DNA of 36,742 bases from Gammaproteobacteria bacterium (GTDB lineage Bacteria; Pseudomonadota; Gammaproteobacteria; Pseudomonadales; Pseudomonadaceae), in assembly GCA_012728315.1 (NCBI GenBank), contig JAAYFI010000058.1, positions 1 through 36,742 of the forward strand, in the 5' to 3' direction. The position numbers and the translations under genes are program-made. Below, one piece after another: positions 18,219 through 26,504 of the stretch; the first letter of the stretch is position 1; every line of letters starts with the position of its first letter. Under the pieces are notes generated by a model. That model made no database searches. It saw nothing but the letters and a program-made list of their open reading frames with translations, and was not told the DNA's origin.

Positions 18219-18308
18219 TACTCATGCAGGCGGGCCTCTTTTAAAGGGTCGCCTACCACAGCTTTAGATAAACCCCGGTTGGCTTCCCACCCGGGGTTTT
18301 TTGTTTTT
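18208..18308 (+). promoter_or_regulatory. aroF: aroF transcription attenuator with alternative RNA pairings
   Basis: Four segments can pair in exclusive ways. A (GGCGCGCC, 18208-18215) pairs B (GGCGGGCC, 18229-18236) at 7 of 8 positions. B shifted (AGGCG, 18228-18232) pairs C (CGCCT, 18250-18254). C (18246-18257) pairs D (18277-18288) at 9 of 12 positions, and this breaks the terminator stem. Proposed logic: a ribosome stalled at the aromatic codons leaves A free, so A:B forms, C is released, C:D blocks the terminator and aroF is transcribed. When the peptide is finished the ribosome at the stop codon covers A, B:C forms and the terminator folds. Pairings were found by eye. Confidence 0.6.
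18271..18308 (+). terminator. Intrinsic terminator of the aroF leader
   Basis: AACCCCGG (18271-18278) pairs exactly with CCGGGGTT (18291-18298), and after one T-C mismatch TGG (18280-18282) pairs CCA (18287-18289) around a CTTC loop. The U-tract is TTTTTT-G-TTTTT (18297-18308). It sits between the leader ORF stop and aroF on the same strand, so it must act inside the aroF transcript rather than only at the end of the rhodanese gene. Confidence 0.88.
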
Positions 18309-18342
18309 AGCTTTTAATTTTAGTCAGTAAGAGGACACACAG

Positions 18343-18447
18343 ATGGCAATCTATGCAGTTTATCCAGAGCGTTTTGATGATTTGAGCTGGCGATTTAGTA
18401 ACCACAAGCTGGCGTTACCCCATTGTTTAAGACGACTTTCTAGATAA
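18343..18447 (+). CDS. Second small ORF between attenuator and aroF
   Basis: A 34-codon ORF beginning MAIYAVYPER, preceded by AAGAGGA (18329-18335) 7 bases before the ATG, which is a better ribosome binding site than many genes here have. It carries Tyr4, Tyr7, Phe11, Trp16 and Phe18, but spread out rather than in a run, and ends in a basic stretch (CLRRLSR). It lies after the terminator, so it would be translated only on read-through transcripts, and it stops 39 bases before aroF. It may be a second regulatory uORF, a small protein, or a relic; I do not recognise it. Confidence 0.45.
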   Translation: MAIYAVYPERFDDLSWRFSNHKLALPHCLRRLSR

Positions 18448-18450
18448 AAG

Positions 18451-18472
18451 GTGCTGCGGCACAGCCGCGCAC
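18451..18472 (+). other. Hairpin directly before the aroF ribosome binding site
   Basis: GTGC (18451-18454), a bulged T, and GCGGC (18456-18460) pair with GCCGC (18464-18468) and GCAC (18469-18472) around an ACA loop: 9 GC-rich pairs. It ends 3 bases before the AAGGA site of aroF (18476-18480). No U-tract follows. It might limit ribosome loading unless the ribosome translating the small ORF, which stops at 18447, disturbs it. Confidence 0.5.
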
Positions 18473-18486
18473 ACTAAGGACCACAT

Positions 18487-19584
18487 ATGAACTCTTTAAA
18501 TACCGCCATCGCCTTTGATCACCGTGCGCATGCGCTTGAATCTGTTAATAAGGCTACACAGGCGCATGTTGGACGCACGACTCAAGTGCTGGCGAGCCCG
18601 CAAGAATTACGGCAGCAGCTCCCTTTAACGACGGCTTTAGCGGCACGAGTGCAGCAGCAACGTGAACAAGTCCGAGCCATTTTAAACGGTGAAGATTCAC
18701 GTTTATTGGTGGTGATTGGCCCCTGCTCAATTCACAATATTGATGAAGCGGTTGAGTATGCTGAGCGTTTAGCCGAGCTGTCGACACAGGTTTCCGAGCA
18801 TATGCTTTTAGCGATGCGCATTTATATTGAAAAGCCGCGCACCACTGTGGGTTGGAAAGGCTTGTTGTATGACCCGCATTTGGATGGCAGTGCGGATATG
18901 GCACAGGGTTTACACTTATCTCGCCGCTTGATGTTGCGCATGCTGGAGATGGGGTTGCCGGTAGCCACCGAGCTATTGCAGCCATTAGCTGCCAGCTATT
19001 TTGATGATTTATTAAGCTGGGCGGCCATTGGTGCGCGCACCAGTGAATCACAGATCCATCGAGAAATGGTGAGCGGTTTAGATTTACCTGTTGGGTTTAA
19101 AAATGGCACTGATGGCAGTGTGAGTATTGCACTTGATGCAATGCGCTCAGCCGCTCATGCACATCAATATTTTGGTTTGGATGCGCAAGGTCGGGCCGCG
19201 TTGGTGGCGACTCAAGGCAATCCAGACACGCATTTAGTGTTACGCGGCGGTCATCAGGGCCCCAATTATGATCCGCAGAGTATTGCGCAAGCCTGTAGCG
19301 CAATGCGTAAAGTGGGCTTAGTTGCGTCCTTAATGGTTGATTGCAGCCATGCTAACAGTGGTAAAAACCCGCAACTACAACCACAGGTTTTACAGTCAGT
19401 GCTGGCGCAGCGGGCCGCGGGCGAACGTAGTTTGCGGGCAGTGATGTTGGAAAGTAATTTGCTGGATGGACAGCAAGCGCTGTGTGACACTTTGCAATAT
19501 GGCGTATCCATTACCGATGGTTGCTTAGGCTGGGCCCGTACGCAACAGATGCTGCTAGAAGCCTTGCAGCAGTTACAACAATAA
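18487..19584 (+). CDS. aroF: 3-deoxy-7-phosphoheptulonate (DAHP) synthase, class I
   Basis: Condenses PEP and erythrose 4-phosphate in the committed first step of the shikimate pathway to Phe, Tyr and Trp. The 365-residue protein matches the AroF/G/H class: metal-binding Cys in VIGPCSIHN, PEP/phosphate residues in MRIYIEKPRTTVGWKGL, GARTSESQIHREM, VGFKNGTDGS, the metal His in VDCSHANSGK, Glu in MLESNLLDG and Asp in SITDGCLGW. The allosteric specificity (Tyr, Phe or Trp) cannot be assigned by eye, so the symbol is the general pseudomonad use. ATG 18487 has AAGGA 6 bases upstream. An aromatic-rich leader peptide and terminator precede it, implying attenuation control. Confidence 0.95.
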   Translation: MNSLNTAIAFDHRAHALESVNKATQAHVGRTTQVLASPQELRQQLPLTTALAARVQQQREQVRAILNGEDSRLLVVIGPCSIHNIDEAVEYAERLAELSTQVSEHMLLAMRIYIEKPRTTVGWKGLLYDPHLDGSADMAQGLHLSRRLMLRMLEMGLPVATELLQPLAASYFDDLLSWAAIGARTSESQIHREMVSGLDLPVGFKNGTDGSVSIALDAMRSAAHAHQYFGLDAQGRAALVATQGNPDTHLVLRGGHQGPNYDPQSIAQACSAMRKVGLVASLMVDCSHANSGKNPQLQPQVLQSVLAQRAAGERSLRAVMLESNLLDGQQALCDTLQYGVSITDGCLGWARTQQMLLEALQQLQQ

Positions 19585-19602
19585 AACCCTCTAGCTATCT
19601 GG

Positions 19603-19626
19603 ATGCCGCCTGTCTTAGGGCGGCAT
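19603..19626. terminator. Hairpin between convergent aroF and DUF3482 genes
   Basis: ATGCCGCC (19603-19610) pairs exactly with GGCGGCAT (19619-19626) around an 8-base loop. It lies in the 53-base gap between convergent genes, the expected place for a shared terminator, but it has no strong T-run on either side. Confidence 0.5.
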
Positions 19627-19637
19627 AACGCCAGGCT

Positions 19638-21035
19638 TTAAGGTGACTCAAGTGGTTGTTGTTGCTGGGCAAGGCGCGCGGCAAGCTCCTCAATGGCTTC
19701 TGTGCGCTCAGGGTCGTGTTGGGCGCGCCGGCCATTTAAATTGGACCAAGCCGGGTAGGCGCGTGCAGTCACTAGGGGTTCGGCTAGCTCACCATCACGC
19801 CACTGTTGTTCGTGTGGCGTATTCATTTGAATGCGTTCTTGTGCAGCATGCCCGCGTAGTTCTAGCGCGTGGAGCAGGCGCTGCTGACGAATGGCTAATA
19901 AACGTAAGGTGTTGTCGTTGACGGTCAGCTCCCGCTCACCACGCCACTTACCTTTTAAACGTTCGCCATAATTACGAAAGGTCTGCGTTAAGCCGCCCAC
20001 AGCTGCGCCGAGCACTGTTGCCATACCTAAGCTTAAACCGCCAGTGATGAGATCAATGCCGGCACCTGTAGCAGCCCCTGCAGCCATCCCGCCGCCGACT
20101 TTAATGCCCAGTTGTTTCATGGTGGCAGGGTTAAATAAATCATCGCCCCAACGGCCTTCTTCCAGGGGGAGGGCATTGGCTTGGGCGTCATCTTTGCGAA
20201 ACGCATAAAGCTTTAGCAGCGCTTCAACGCACGTTTGTTCACGTCGACGCACATCGTGGTGCAAATTTTGGATGGCTTCATCGATCTGATCCGGATTGAC
20301 GCTGCGGCGACAAGCGCTGACATCAATGAGAAGCTCGGCAATTAAACGGTAGCCGGCGTGACGGCGGATCTCTGCTTGCTTTTGATTATAGTCGATCAGG
20401 CGTTGTAAGCGTGGCCGCTGACTGTCGAGCACAAGGCTTAAGTTTTCATAGAGTCGCTGCTCGCCATCTTGCGGTGGAGCCACCGTATCAAAACGTACAA
20501 TAGCGTGTAAGCCTGCGCGTGCTAGAGCTTCGCGCCATTCAGGCTCGCGCTGCCCGGGGGCATTAACAAAGTTCAAAACCGGCAGTATGGGCTTACCGCA
20601 CATGGCCAAGAGCGCCAGTTCATCACGGTATTTAGATAAGACCGGTTCGCGGGCATCGACGACATAAAAACCTGCGTCAGATTGCAGGACTTGGCGCAGT
20701 ACTTTGGCTTCTTGCTCGAAACGCTGACGTGCTTCACTGCTGGCTAAAAAACGCTGCACCTGATCAGGGCCATCTAAGCGCTCATCGCCGCTTGCCAGTT
20801 GCTCAATATATTCATAGAGGGCGATAGCATCTTCAAAGCCTGGGGTGTCGTAGAGATCAATCAGCGCCTCGCCATCCACCGATAAGCGCGCACCTTCGAC
20901 GTGTTGTGTGGTGCTGGGGCGATGTGAAACAGCACCAAAGCCTACATCGCGAGTGAGTGTGCGCAGCAATGAGGTTTTACCCACATTGGTATGGCCTACG
21001 ACGGCTAATTTTAGCGGTATTGTTGGCTCAGTCAT
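19638..21035 (-). CDS. GTPase with DUF3482 domain
   Basis: A GTPase of the Era/EngA-like TRAFAC class fused to DUF3482. The P-loop GHTNVGKTS is at residues 14-22, the G2 Thr lies in RPSTTQHVEG, and G3 is DLYDTPGFED. The usual G4 NKxD is not evident; the corresponding strand reads PVLNFVNAPG. A glycine-zipper membrane-insertable segment (GGGMAAGAATGAGIDLITGG) is near residues 325-345, and a basic/Gln-rich tail ends the protein. ATG 21035 is chosen (GGAG 7 bases upstream); an ATG two codons earlier has no room for a ribosome binding site. It overlaps the DUF2868 gene end, so the two are coupled. Function is unknown; partner membrane remodelling is plausible. Confidence 0.88.
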   Translation of the reverse strand: MTEPTIPLKLAVVGHTNVGKTSLLRTLTRDVGFGAVSHRPSTTQHVEGARLSVDGEALIDLYDTPGFEDAIALYEYIEQLASGDERLDGPDQVQRFLASSEARQRFEQEAKVLRQVLQSDAGFYVVDAREPVLSKYRDELALLAMCGKPILPVLNFVNAPGQREPEWREALARAGLHAIVRFDTVAPPQDGEQRLYENLSLVLDSQRPRLQRLIDYNQKQAEIRRHAGYRLIAELLIDVSACRRSVNPDQIDEAIQNLHHDVRRREQTCVEALLKLYAFRKDDAQANALPLEEGRWGDDLFNPATMKQLGIKVGGGMAAGAATGAGIDLITGGLSLGMATVLGAAVGGLTQTFRNYGERLKGKWRGERELTVNDNTLRLLAIRQQRLLHALELRGHAAQERIQMNTPHEQQWRDGELAEPLVTARAYPAWSNLNGRRAQHDPERTEAIEELAARLAQQQQPLESP

Positions 21036-22395
21036 TTCCATGCTCCAACCAAGTCCAAGGCGCAGTGCGGCTATAGGTTAACTGTAAGCCGTCCAGTTGC
21101 TCTTGCCAGTGCTGCACACGCTCATCAATCTCGCTGGTTGTCAGTAACCAGATACGGGTTTGCGTGGCGGTGCGTGAAAGCTCGGCAATTAAATGTAGGA
21201 CTCCGCGGTCGACAGAACGCTGCGGATTACAAGCGATTAACAAGCGCGCCGGTGGCGCAGCGGTGAGTTGTTCAAGGACCTTGGTGCGCTGCTCGCGGCT
21301 ATCAATAATGCCGGCATTCAATACTTGCGCGGGCAGCTTGGGTGGCCAACTGATGCTGTCATCCAATTCAATGGCGACTAATACTGAGTTGTGCCCAGCC
21401 TGTTGTGAGCCCGCGCTGGTGCTGGGTAATGCTGCCGGAGCTGCATCGACGACACCTAAGCGTTCACTGCTGGGCTGTACCCGTTGATGAAATATATGCC
21501 AGACCGGATCTTCTGCATTGAGTTGTAAGCGCGCGACTCCACGACGCCAGCGCCATTCACAGAATAGGCTAGCGATAACACGTGGAACAATACCGTAGAC
21601 CAATAGCATACCCAGCAGCCAGCTGGCCCAAATATGCCGTGCTTGCTCAGCGCTTGAGGCTTGCAGTCCGCTGTGTCGAATCAGTTCGCTGTCGGGCATG
21701 GCAAAGCCTAGCCATGTGGCAGGCTGCCCAAGGCTGCTGACTAAGCTGATAAAAGCTTCGCTGGCGACAATGGTGGATTCCCAGATAAAGCCATAACGGC
21801 GTGTCGCCAGCAGAGCAATTAATGTCAACAGTGCCGTAGATAAAGTCAGCAACCACCAGCCATGCAGAATACGGCCCACACCCCAGCGTAACAGCTGCTG
21901 TCGCTGCAGTAAGACCAATAAAGCTGGAGCCAGATGTGCGGCTTTGGCGTCGCGCGCCAGCTTGCTGCTGAGCCAGAGCCAAGCTTGGCTCAGTGGTGAA
22001 CTGCTGTGCCGTGAAAAAATTAGGCTAAAGCACCACGCCAGCAAACTCAGTAAATTTAAGCCCAGCAGTCCAGCCAGCGCCCAAAATATATTAATGGCCT
22101 GAGGTGCGCCGCTGAGCGCAGTTTTAGCCAGAGCAACCCCCGTGATTAGCGCGCTCAAAATTAAGACCCAGAGTGCGAGCTTGGCGCCTTGCAGCCAATG
22201 CTGCAGAGCGCTGACTAAGCCGTCTCGCTCGGCCAGAAACATGCCGCGCACTTGCAAGCGCTGAGCAAGCGTACCCGGCGTGCTGCGTGCTTTACGACAG
22301 GCTTCGCTGTCTTCTAAAAGCCCTGTGTGCTGCTCGCGTAAACGTACAGTTTCGCACAGCCAAAGGGTGTGTAAAGGTGAAAGAAAGTCAGTCAC
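21028..22395 (-). CDS. DUF2868 domain membrane protein
   Basis: A protein of about 455 residues. It has a soluble N-terminus (LSPLHTLWLCETVRLREQHTG), about four to five hydrophobic helices between roughly residues 80 and 280, and a cytoplasmic C-terminal region with an alpha/beta pattern (VLVAIELDDSISWPPKLP, ARLLIACNPQRSVDRGVL). It is the regular neighbour of DUF3482 GTPases, and here it overlaps the GTPase start by 8 bases. I chose GTG 22395 with GGA 7-9 bases upstream. A longer GTG at 22425 would add ten residues without a ribosome binding site. The biochemical role of this pair is not established. Confidence 0.85.
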   Translation of the reverse strand: MTDFLSPLHTLWLCETVRLREQHTGLLEDSEACRKARSTPGTLAQRLQVRGMFLAERDGLVSALQHWLQGAKLALWVLILSALITGVALAKTALSGAPQAINIFWALAGLLGLNLLSLLAWCFSLIFSRHSSSPLSQAWLWLSSKLARDAKAAHLAPALLVLLQRQQLLRWGVGRILHGWWLLTLSTALLTLIALLATRRYGFIWESTIVASEAFISLVSSLGQPATWLGFAMPDSELIRHSGLQASSAEQARHIWASWLLGMLLVYGIVPRVIASLFCEWRWRRGVARLQLNAEDPVWHIFHQRVQPSSERLGVVDAAPAALPSTSAGSQQAGHNSVLVAIELDDSISWPPKLPAQVLNAGIIDSREQRTKVLEQLTAAPPARLLIACNPQRSVDRGVLHLIAELSRTATQTRIWLLTTSEIDERVQHWQEQLDGLQLTYSRTAPWTWLEHGND

Positions 22396-22519
22396 AGGTA
22401 TTCCATTGCATCTCAGTAATAACACTATTGTGCCTGATAACGCGCTCTTAATAACGCTAATGCGCTCTAAATCCTTTAAGATGTAGCAATAAAATTAAAC
22501 ATGGTTGAGGATGACTCTA

Positions 22520-23032
22520 ATGCCTGCTTCGTTACCCGTAAGTTTGATTGTTGCAGCAACGCGTAATCAAGTGATTGGCCGCGATAATCAAATGCCATGG
22601 CATTTGCCTGCGGATTTGCGTTATTTCAAACAACGTACTTTAGGTAAACCCATTATTATGGGGCGCAAAACTTGGGAGTCGCTGGGCCGACCGCTACCCG
22701 GGCGTTTAAATATTGTGATTACACGGCAAGTCGATGCCGAGCTTGAGGGTGCTGAAGTTTTTGCTGATCTTGAGGCTGCATTGCAGCGTGGGCAAGCCTG
22801 GGCTGCACAACAAGGTGTTGATGAGGTGATGGTGATTGGCGGTGGGCAGCTGTATCAACAAGCTTTAGCGCTGGCGCAGCGGGTGTATTTAACCCGAATT
22901 GATCTTGAGCTTGAGGGCGATACTTTTTTCCCTGTCTTGGATGCACAACAGTGGCAACAAGTCGATGCGCAAGCACATCCGGCTCAAGCACAAGAGCCGG
23001 GCTATACCTTTGAAGTGTGGCAGCGCACGTAG
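22520..23032 (+). CDS. folA: Dihydrofolate reductase
   Basis: NADPH-dependent reduction of dihydrofolate to tetrahydrofolate, the trimethoprim target. The 170-residue chain shows the DHFR landmarks in order: VSLIVAATRNQVIGRDNQMPW with the substrate-loop Trp, HLPADLRYFK containing the catalytic Asp, PIIMGRKTWESLGRPLPGR for NADPH binding, and EVMVIGGGQLYQQAL. ATG 22520 is selected (GAGGA at 22507-22511, 8 bases upstream). Two earlier in-frame starts (22505 TTG, 22511 ATG) overlap that ribosome binding site. It is divergent from DUF2868 and convergent with gcvH. Reduced folate also serves the neighbouring glycine cleavage genes. Confidence 0.96.
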   Translation: MPASLPVSLIVAATRNQVIGRDNQMPWHLPADLRYFKQRTLGKPIIMGRKTWESLGRPLPGRLNIVITRQVDAELEGAEVFADLEAALQRGQAWAAQQGVDEVMVIGGGQLYQQALALAQRVYLTRIDLELEGDTFFPVLDAQQWQQVDAQAHPAQAQEPGYTFEVWQRT

Positions 23033-23051
23033 AGTCCTGCTTAATTTCTAC

Positions 23052-23429
23052 TTAGCAAATGGCTTGATAACCTGCCGCATCTAATAATTGCTCAAGCTCA
23101 TCCAGATTGCTGGGTTGTAAGCGATAAAACCAGCTTTGATAAGGGTGTGTATTCACACCTTCTGGTGCATCAATTAAACCTTCATTAACAGCAATCACAG
23201 TGCCGCTAATGGGTGCGTGAATATCAGAGGCGGCTTTGACTGACTCAACCACACCCACGGCTTGACCCGCGGTCACTGTGCTGTTTTGTGCCGGTAACTC
23301 TAAAAACACAACATCACCCAAGGCTTCTTGGGCGTGATCGGTAATACCAACGGTAACGGTGCCATCATTTTCTAGGTGTGCCCACTCATGGGTGCTGGCG
23401 TAGCGTAAGTCGGCAGGAATAGTGCTCAT
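23052..23429 (-). CDS. gcvH: Glycine cleavage system H protein
   Basis: The lipoyl carrier of the glycine cleavage complex, shuttling the aminomethyl group from P to T protein. At 125 residues it has normal length and the standard motifs: [20 protein letters not shown] at the start, [10 protein letters not shown], and the lipoylation site [13 protein letters not shown] with the modified Lys near residue 64. AAGGA lies 7 bases before ATG 23429. It follows gcvT on the same strand across a 161-base gap; gcvP is not in the window. Confidence 0.96.
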   Translation of the reverse strand: MSTIPADLRYASTHEWAHLENDGTVTVGITDHAQEALGDVVFLELPAQNSTVTAGQAVGVVESVKAASDIHAPISGTVIAVNEGLIDAPEGVNTHPYQSWFYRLQPSNLDELEQLLDAAGYQAIC

Positions 23430-23590
23430 AATAATGTCCTTAGCAGGTGCAGTGCGAATTGTTATAGGTCTATGCGCTTATTGTCAGGCAAATAGTACAT
23501 CTTTAAGCCGATGATAAGCATCATGATGATTCAACTTAAAACAGTGCTGTAGAAGATGATTTATAGGCCATAGAGCCCCTTGAAACAAGG

Positions 23591-24673
23591 TTAAATAAGA
23601 ATCTTGCCATGACGAACAAAACGTGGCTTAACAACGCGAACAGGGAACCATTTATGGCGAATTTCGACCTCGGCACGATCGCCGGTATCCATAGGTACGC
23701 GGGCCAGGGCAATGGCTTTGCCCAGTGTCGGTGAGAAACTACCGCTGGTAATCACCCCATTGATTTGGTTATCAATACGTACCGGTTGCCCAGCGCGTAA
23801 CACGCCGCGCTCTTCCAGCACTAAACCAACCAGTTTTTCTGTAATACCGTTGTCTTGTTGTGCTTGTATGGCACTGCGACCAATAAAATTGCGCGATGCA
23901 GGTTCCCAGCAAATAAGATCCTGCATATTGGCTGTTAGAGGCGACACCTGCTCATTGGTATCAAAGCCATACAGATTGAAGCCGGCCTCCAAGCGTAAGG
24001 TGTCACGGGCCCCGATGCCAATCGGTGAAATACCCGCACCGACCAGCTCATTGATAAAATCAATGGCTTGCTCGGCAGGCAGCATCACCTCTATGCCATC
24101 CTCGCCGGTATAACCGGTGCAGGAAATAAACCAGTCGCCATCAGCAGCAGCTGAGTGATGTTCTAGGTTTTGAATGAGATTGGCGCGTGATGAGCTGACA
24201 ATGCTGGTTAAACGCTCACGTGCTAACGGACCTTGGATAGAAAAGAGGCATAAGTCATTACGCCAAGTGACCGAGCACGAAAAAGTTTTAGCATGTTCTT
24301 CGAGCCAAGCTTGCACCCGTGGGCGGGTCACTGCATTGCTCACTAAGCGGTAACCCGAATCGATACGAAATACCATAAGGTCATCAATGATTCCGCCTTG
24401 CTCATTGAGCAAAAGGCTATGTTGTGCGCTGCCGATAGCGCCCAAAAGAGAGACATCATTGCTGAGTAGATGCTGCAAAAAAGCTTGAGCTTGTGCGCCT
24501 TGAATATCAAAAATGCTCATATGGGAAATATCAAACACACCACACTCGTTACGCACGTGATGGTGCTCATCCACTTGAGAGCCATAATGTAATGGCATAT
24601 CCCAGCCATTAAAATCAACCATTTTTGCACCAAGGGCTAGGTGCATATCATACAAAGGGGTACGCAATCCCAT
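23591..24673 (-). CDS. gcvT: Aminomethyltransferase, glycine cleavage T protein
   Basis: Transfers the methylene group from aminomethyl-lipoyl GcvH to tetrahydrofolate, releasing ammonia. The 360-residue chain begins [19 protein letters not shown] and contains [22 protein letters not shown], the folate-site region [28 protein letters not shown] and, near the C-terminus, [16 protein letters not shown], all characteristic of GcvT. ATG 24673 is preceded by TTAGGAGAT, a strong ribosome binding site. No glycine riboswitch was recognised in the 128 bases upstream. The partner gcvH follows and gcvP must be elsewhere. Confidence 0.95.
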   Translation of the reverse strand: MGLRTPLYDMHLALGAKMVDFNGWDMPLHYGSQVDEHHHVRNECGVFDISHMSIFDIQGAQAQAFLQHLLSNDVSLLGAIGSAQHSLLLNEQGGIIDDLMVFRIDSGYRLVSNAVTRPRVQAWLEEHAKTFSCSVTWRNDLCLFSIQGPLARERLTSIVSSSRANLIQNLEHHSAAADGDWFISCTGYTGEDGIEVMLPAEQAIDFINELVGAGISPIGIGARDTLRLEAGFNLYGFDTNEQVSPLTANMQDLICWEPASRNFIGRSAIQAQQDNGITEKLVGLVLEERGVLRAGQPVRIDNQINGVITSGSFSPTLGKAIALARVPMDTGDRAEVEIRHKWFPVRVVKPRFVRHGKILI

Positions 24674-24801
24674 GGGATCTCCTAACCGGTCAAACGCAAT
24701 GTTTGCACCTGTGGGTAATTCAATCGGTACACATTGTAGCGATGTTGCCTAAGGGCTGCACCGATGTTTGTCAGTATAGCTGTTTGTTTCTCAGTACTGT
24801 A

Positions 24802-26421
24802 TTAGTGTCCGGGGCGATAGGCTGAGCGGCGAATCAATAAAATAACCGGTAATAGGCCCACTACAACTAAAGTCAGTGCTGGCAAAGATGCGCGAGCCCA
24901 TTCGCCCTCACTGGTCATTTCAAAGATACGTACAGCCAAAGTGTCCCAACCGAAGGGGCGCATCAGTAATGTTGCAGGCATTTCTTTGAGCACATCAACA
25001 AAAACTAGCAGTGCCGCCGATAAGCTGCCGGGCAGCAGTAAGGGCAAATAAACACGGCGAAACAATGCCACGCCGCTGATACCTAAACTGCGCGAGGCTT
25101 CAGGTAAAGAGGGTTTGATTCGCGCTAAAGCGCCTTCAAGTGGGCCGTGGGCAACCGCCATAAAGCGAATGACATAGGTGAGCAATAGAGCGCTTAAACT
25201 GCCCAGTAAGATTGGTCGGCCAGCGCCACCTAGCCAAGTGGATAGAGGAATCACGGCATGTTCATCGAGGTAACTGAACGCCAGCATAATGGCAACGGCG
25301 AGCACTGAACCGGGTAAGGCATAACCTAAGTTGGCAAAACCAACCACGGCCTGCATACGGCGCGTTGGTGCCATGCGTTTGGCAAAGGCCAGTAATAAGG
25401 CCGCAGAGACCGTTAGAGCAGCGGCCATTAAACCAAGATAGAGGGTGTGGGTGATCAAGGCGCTATAACGCTCATCCAAATCAAAACGTCCGCGTTGCCA
25501 AAACCATGCCAGTAGCTGGAGCACTGGGATGACAAAAGCACAGAGAAAAACCAAGCTGCACCATGTCGAGGCTAAAACAGCCTTCCAGCCGCGTAGCCTG
25601 TACAGTGCTTTGCCACGTGGGCGCTCATTGCTGGGGCGTATAGCGCCGCGCGCGCGTTGTTCTGCAAATAGCAAGATGGCGACAAACAGCAACAGTAAAC
25701 TGGCCAGCTGTGTGGCGCTGGATAAGCTAAAAAAACCATACCAAGTTTTATAAATGGCCGTGGTAAAAGTGTCGAAGTTAAATACAGACACAGCCCCAAA
25801 GTCAGCTAAAGACTCCATCAGGGCCAAGGCGACCCCCGCACCAATGGCCGGTCGTGCGACGGGCAGTGCTACGCGCCAAAATGCTTGCCAAGGGGATAAA
25901 CCCAAGACCCGAGCCGCTTCCATAAGGCCTTTGCCTTGGGCTAAAAATGCGGTGCGCGCCAACAGGTAGACATAAGGGTAAAAGACCAAGGTGAAAACGG
26001 TAATGACGCCCCCTGTGGAGCGCACTCTTGGAAACTGTAGGCCGCTGCCGAACCACTCACGTAATAGGCTCTGCACCGGGCCGGAGAAATCCAATAAACC
26101 AACAAAGACAAAAGCCAAGACATAAGCCGGAATTGCAAAAGGTAGCATAAGTGCCCAGTCCAGCCAGCGGCGGCCTGGAAACTCACAGAGGCTGGTTAAC
26201 CAAGCTAAACTAACACCCAGCAAAGTGACGCCAATCCCCACACCGGCAATAAGAATGGCGGTATTGGATATCAGGCGTGGCATTTGTGTATCCCACAAAT
26301 GGCTCCAGATTTGTGCATCGATAGCGTGCCAGCTCAGCAGTAAAACGCTGATGGGTAGGCATACCAGAGCGGCAAAAAATAAAGCAATTGGATACCAGCG
26401 ACGTTGGGCAGGGAGGGCCAC
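24802..26421 (-). CDS. Iron(III)-type ABC transporter permease (FbpB/SfuB family)
   Basis: Inner-membrane permease of a ferric-ion-type ABC importer. At 539 residues it is a fused permease with two homologous halves of about six helices. Each half has the BPD-type EAA loop: EAARVLGLSPWQAFWRVALP in the first half and EASRSLGISGVALFRRVYLP in the second. GTG 26421 is chosen because GAGG lies 7 bases upstream and the protein then begins VALPAQRRWYP, as in relatives; a TTG at 26457 adds 12 residues without support. No binding protein or ATPase gene is adjacent, so the partners must be encoded elsewhere. Iron specificity is inferred from family. Confidence 0.9.
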   Translation of the reverse strand: MALPAQRRWYPIALFFAALVCLPISVLLLSWHAIDAQIWSHLWDTQMPRLISNTAILIAGVGIGVTLLGVSLAWLTSLCEFPGRRWLDWALMLPFAIPAYVLAFVFVGLLDFSGPVQSLLREWFGSGLQFPRVRSTGGVITVFTLVFYPYVYLLARTAFLAQGKGLMEAARVLGLSPWQAFWRVALPVARPAIGAGVALALMESLADFGAVSVFNFDTFTTAIYKTWYGFFSLSSATQLASLLLLFVAILLFAEQRARGAIRPSNERPRGKALYRLRGWKAVLASTWCSLVFLCAFVIPVLQLLAWFWQRGRFDLDERYSALITHTLYLGLMAAALTVSAALLLAFAKRMAPTRRMQAVVGFANLGYALPGSVLAVAIMLAFSYLDEHAVIPLSTWLGGAGRPILLGSLSALLLTYVIRFMAVAHGPLEGALARIKPSLPEASRSLGISGVALFRRVYLPLLLPGSLSAALLVFVDVLKEMPATLLMRPFGWDTLAVRIFEMTSEGEWARASLPALTLVVVGLLPVILLIRRSAYRPGH

Positions 26422-26504
26422 AAGAAAACCTCGTTCAATCAGTAACGCTTTTAGCAACGCTGTGCAGTATAACCGCCTGATTTCATTTAGGTGTTTTATA
26501 CTTT

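Noticed and set aside
18029..18310. Terminator at 18271 as simply the end of the rhodanese transcript
   Set aside because: It is 243 bases past the rhodanese stop, and a translated aromatic-rich ORF with its own ribosome binding site lies between, so a leader terminator is the better reading; it could still serve both.
18554..19051. 165-codon open frame antisense to aroF
   Set aside because: It lies wholly within a well-conserved gene on the other strand, has no recognisable motif and is rich in Pro/Trp/His as expected for a shadow frame.
24674..24801. Glycine riboswitch upstream of gcvT
   Set aside because: I looked for the paired aptamer core and its conserved purine-rich strands on the minus strand and did not find them.
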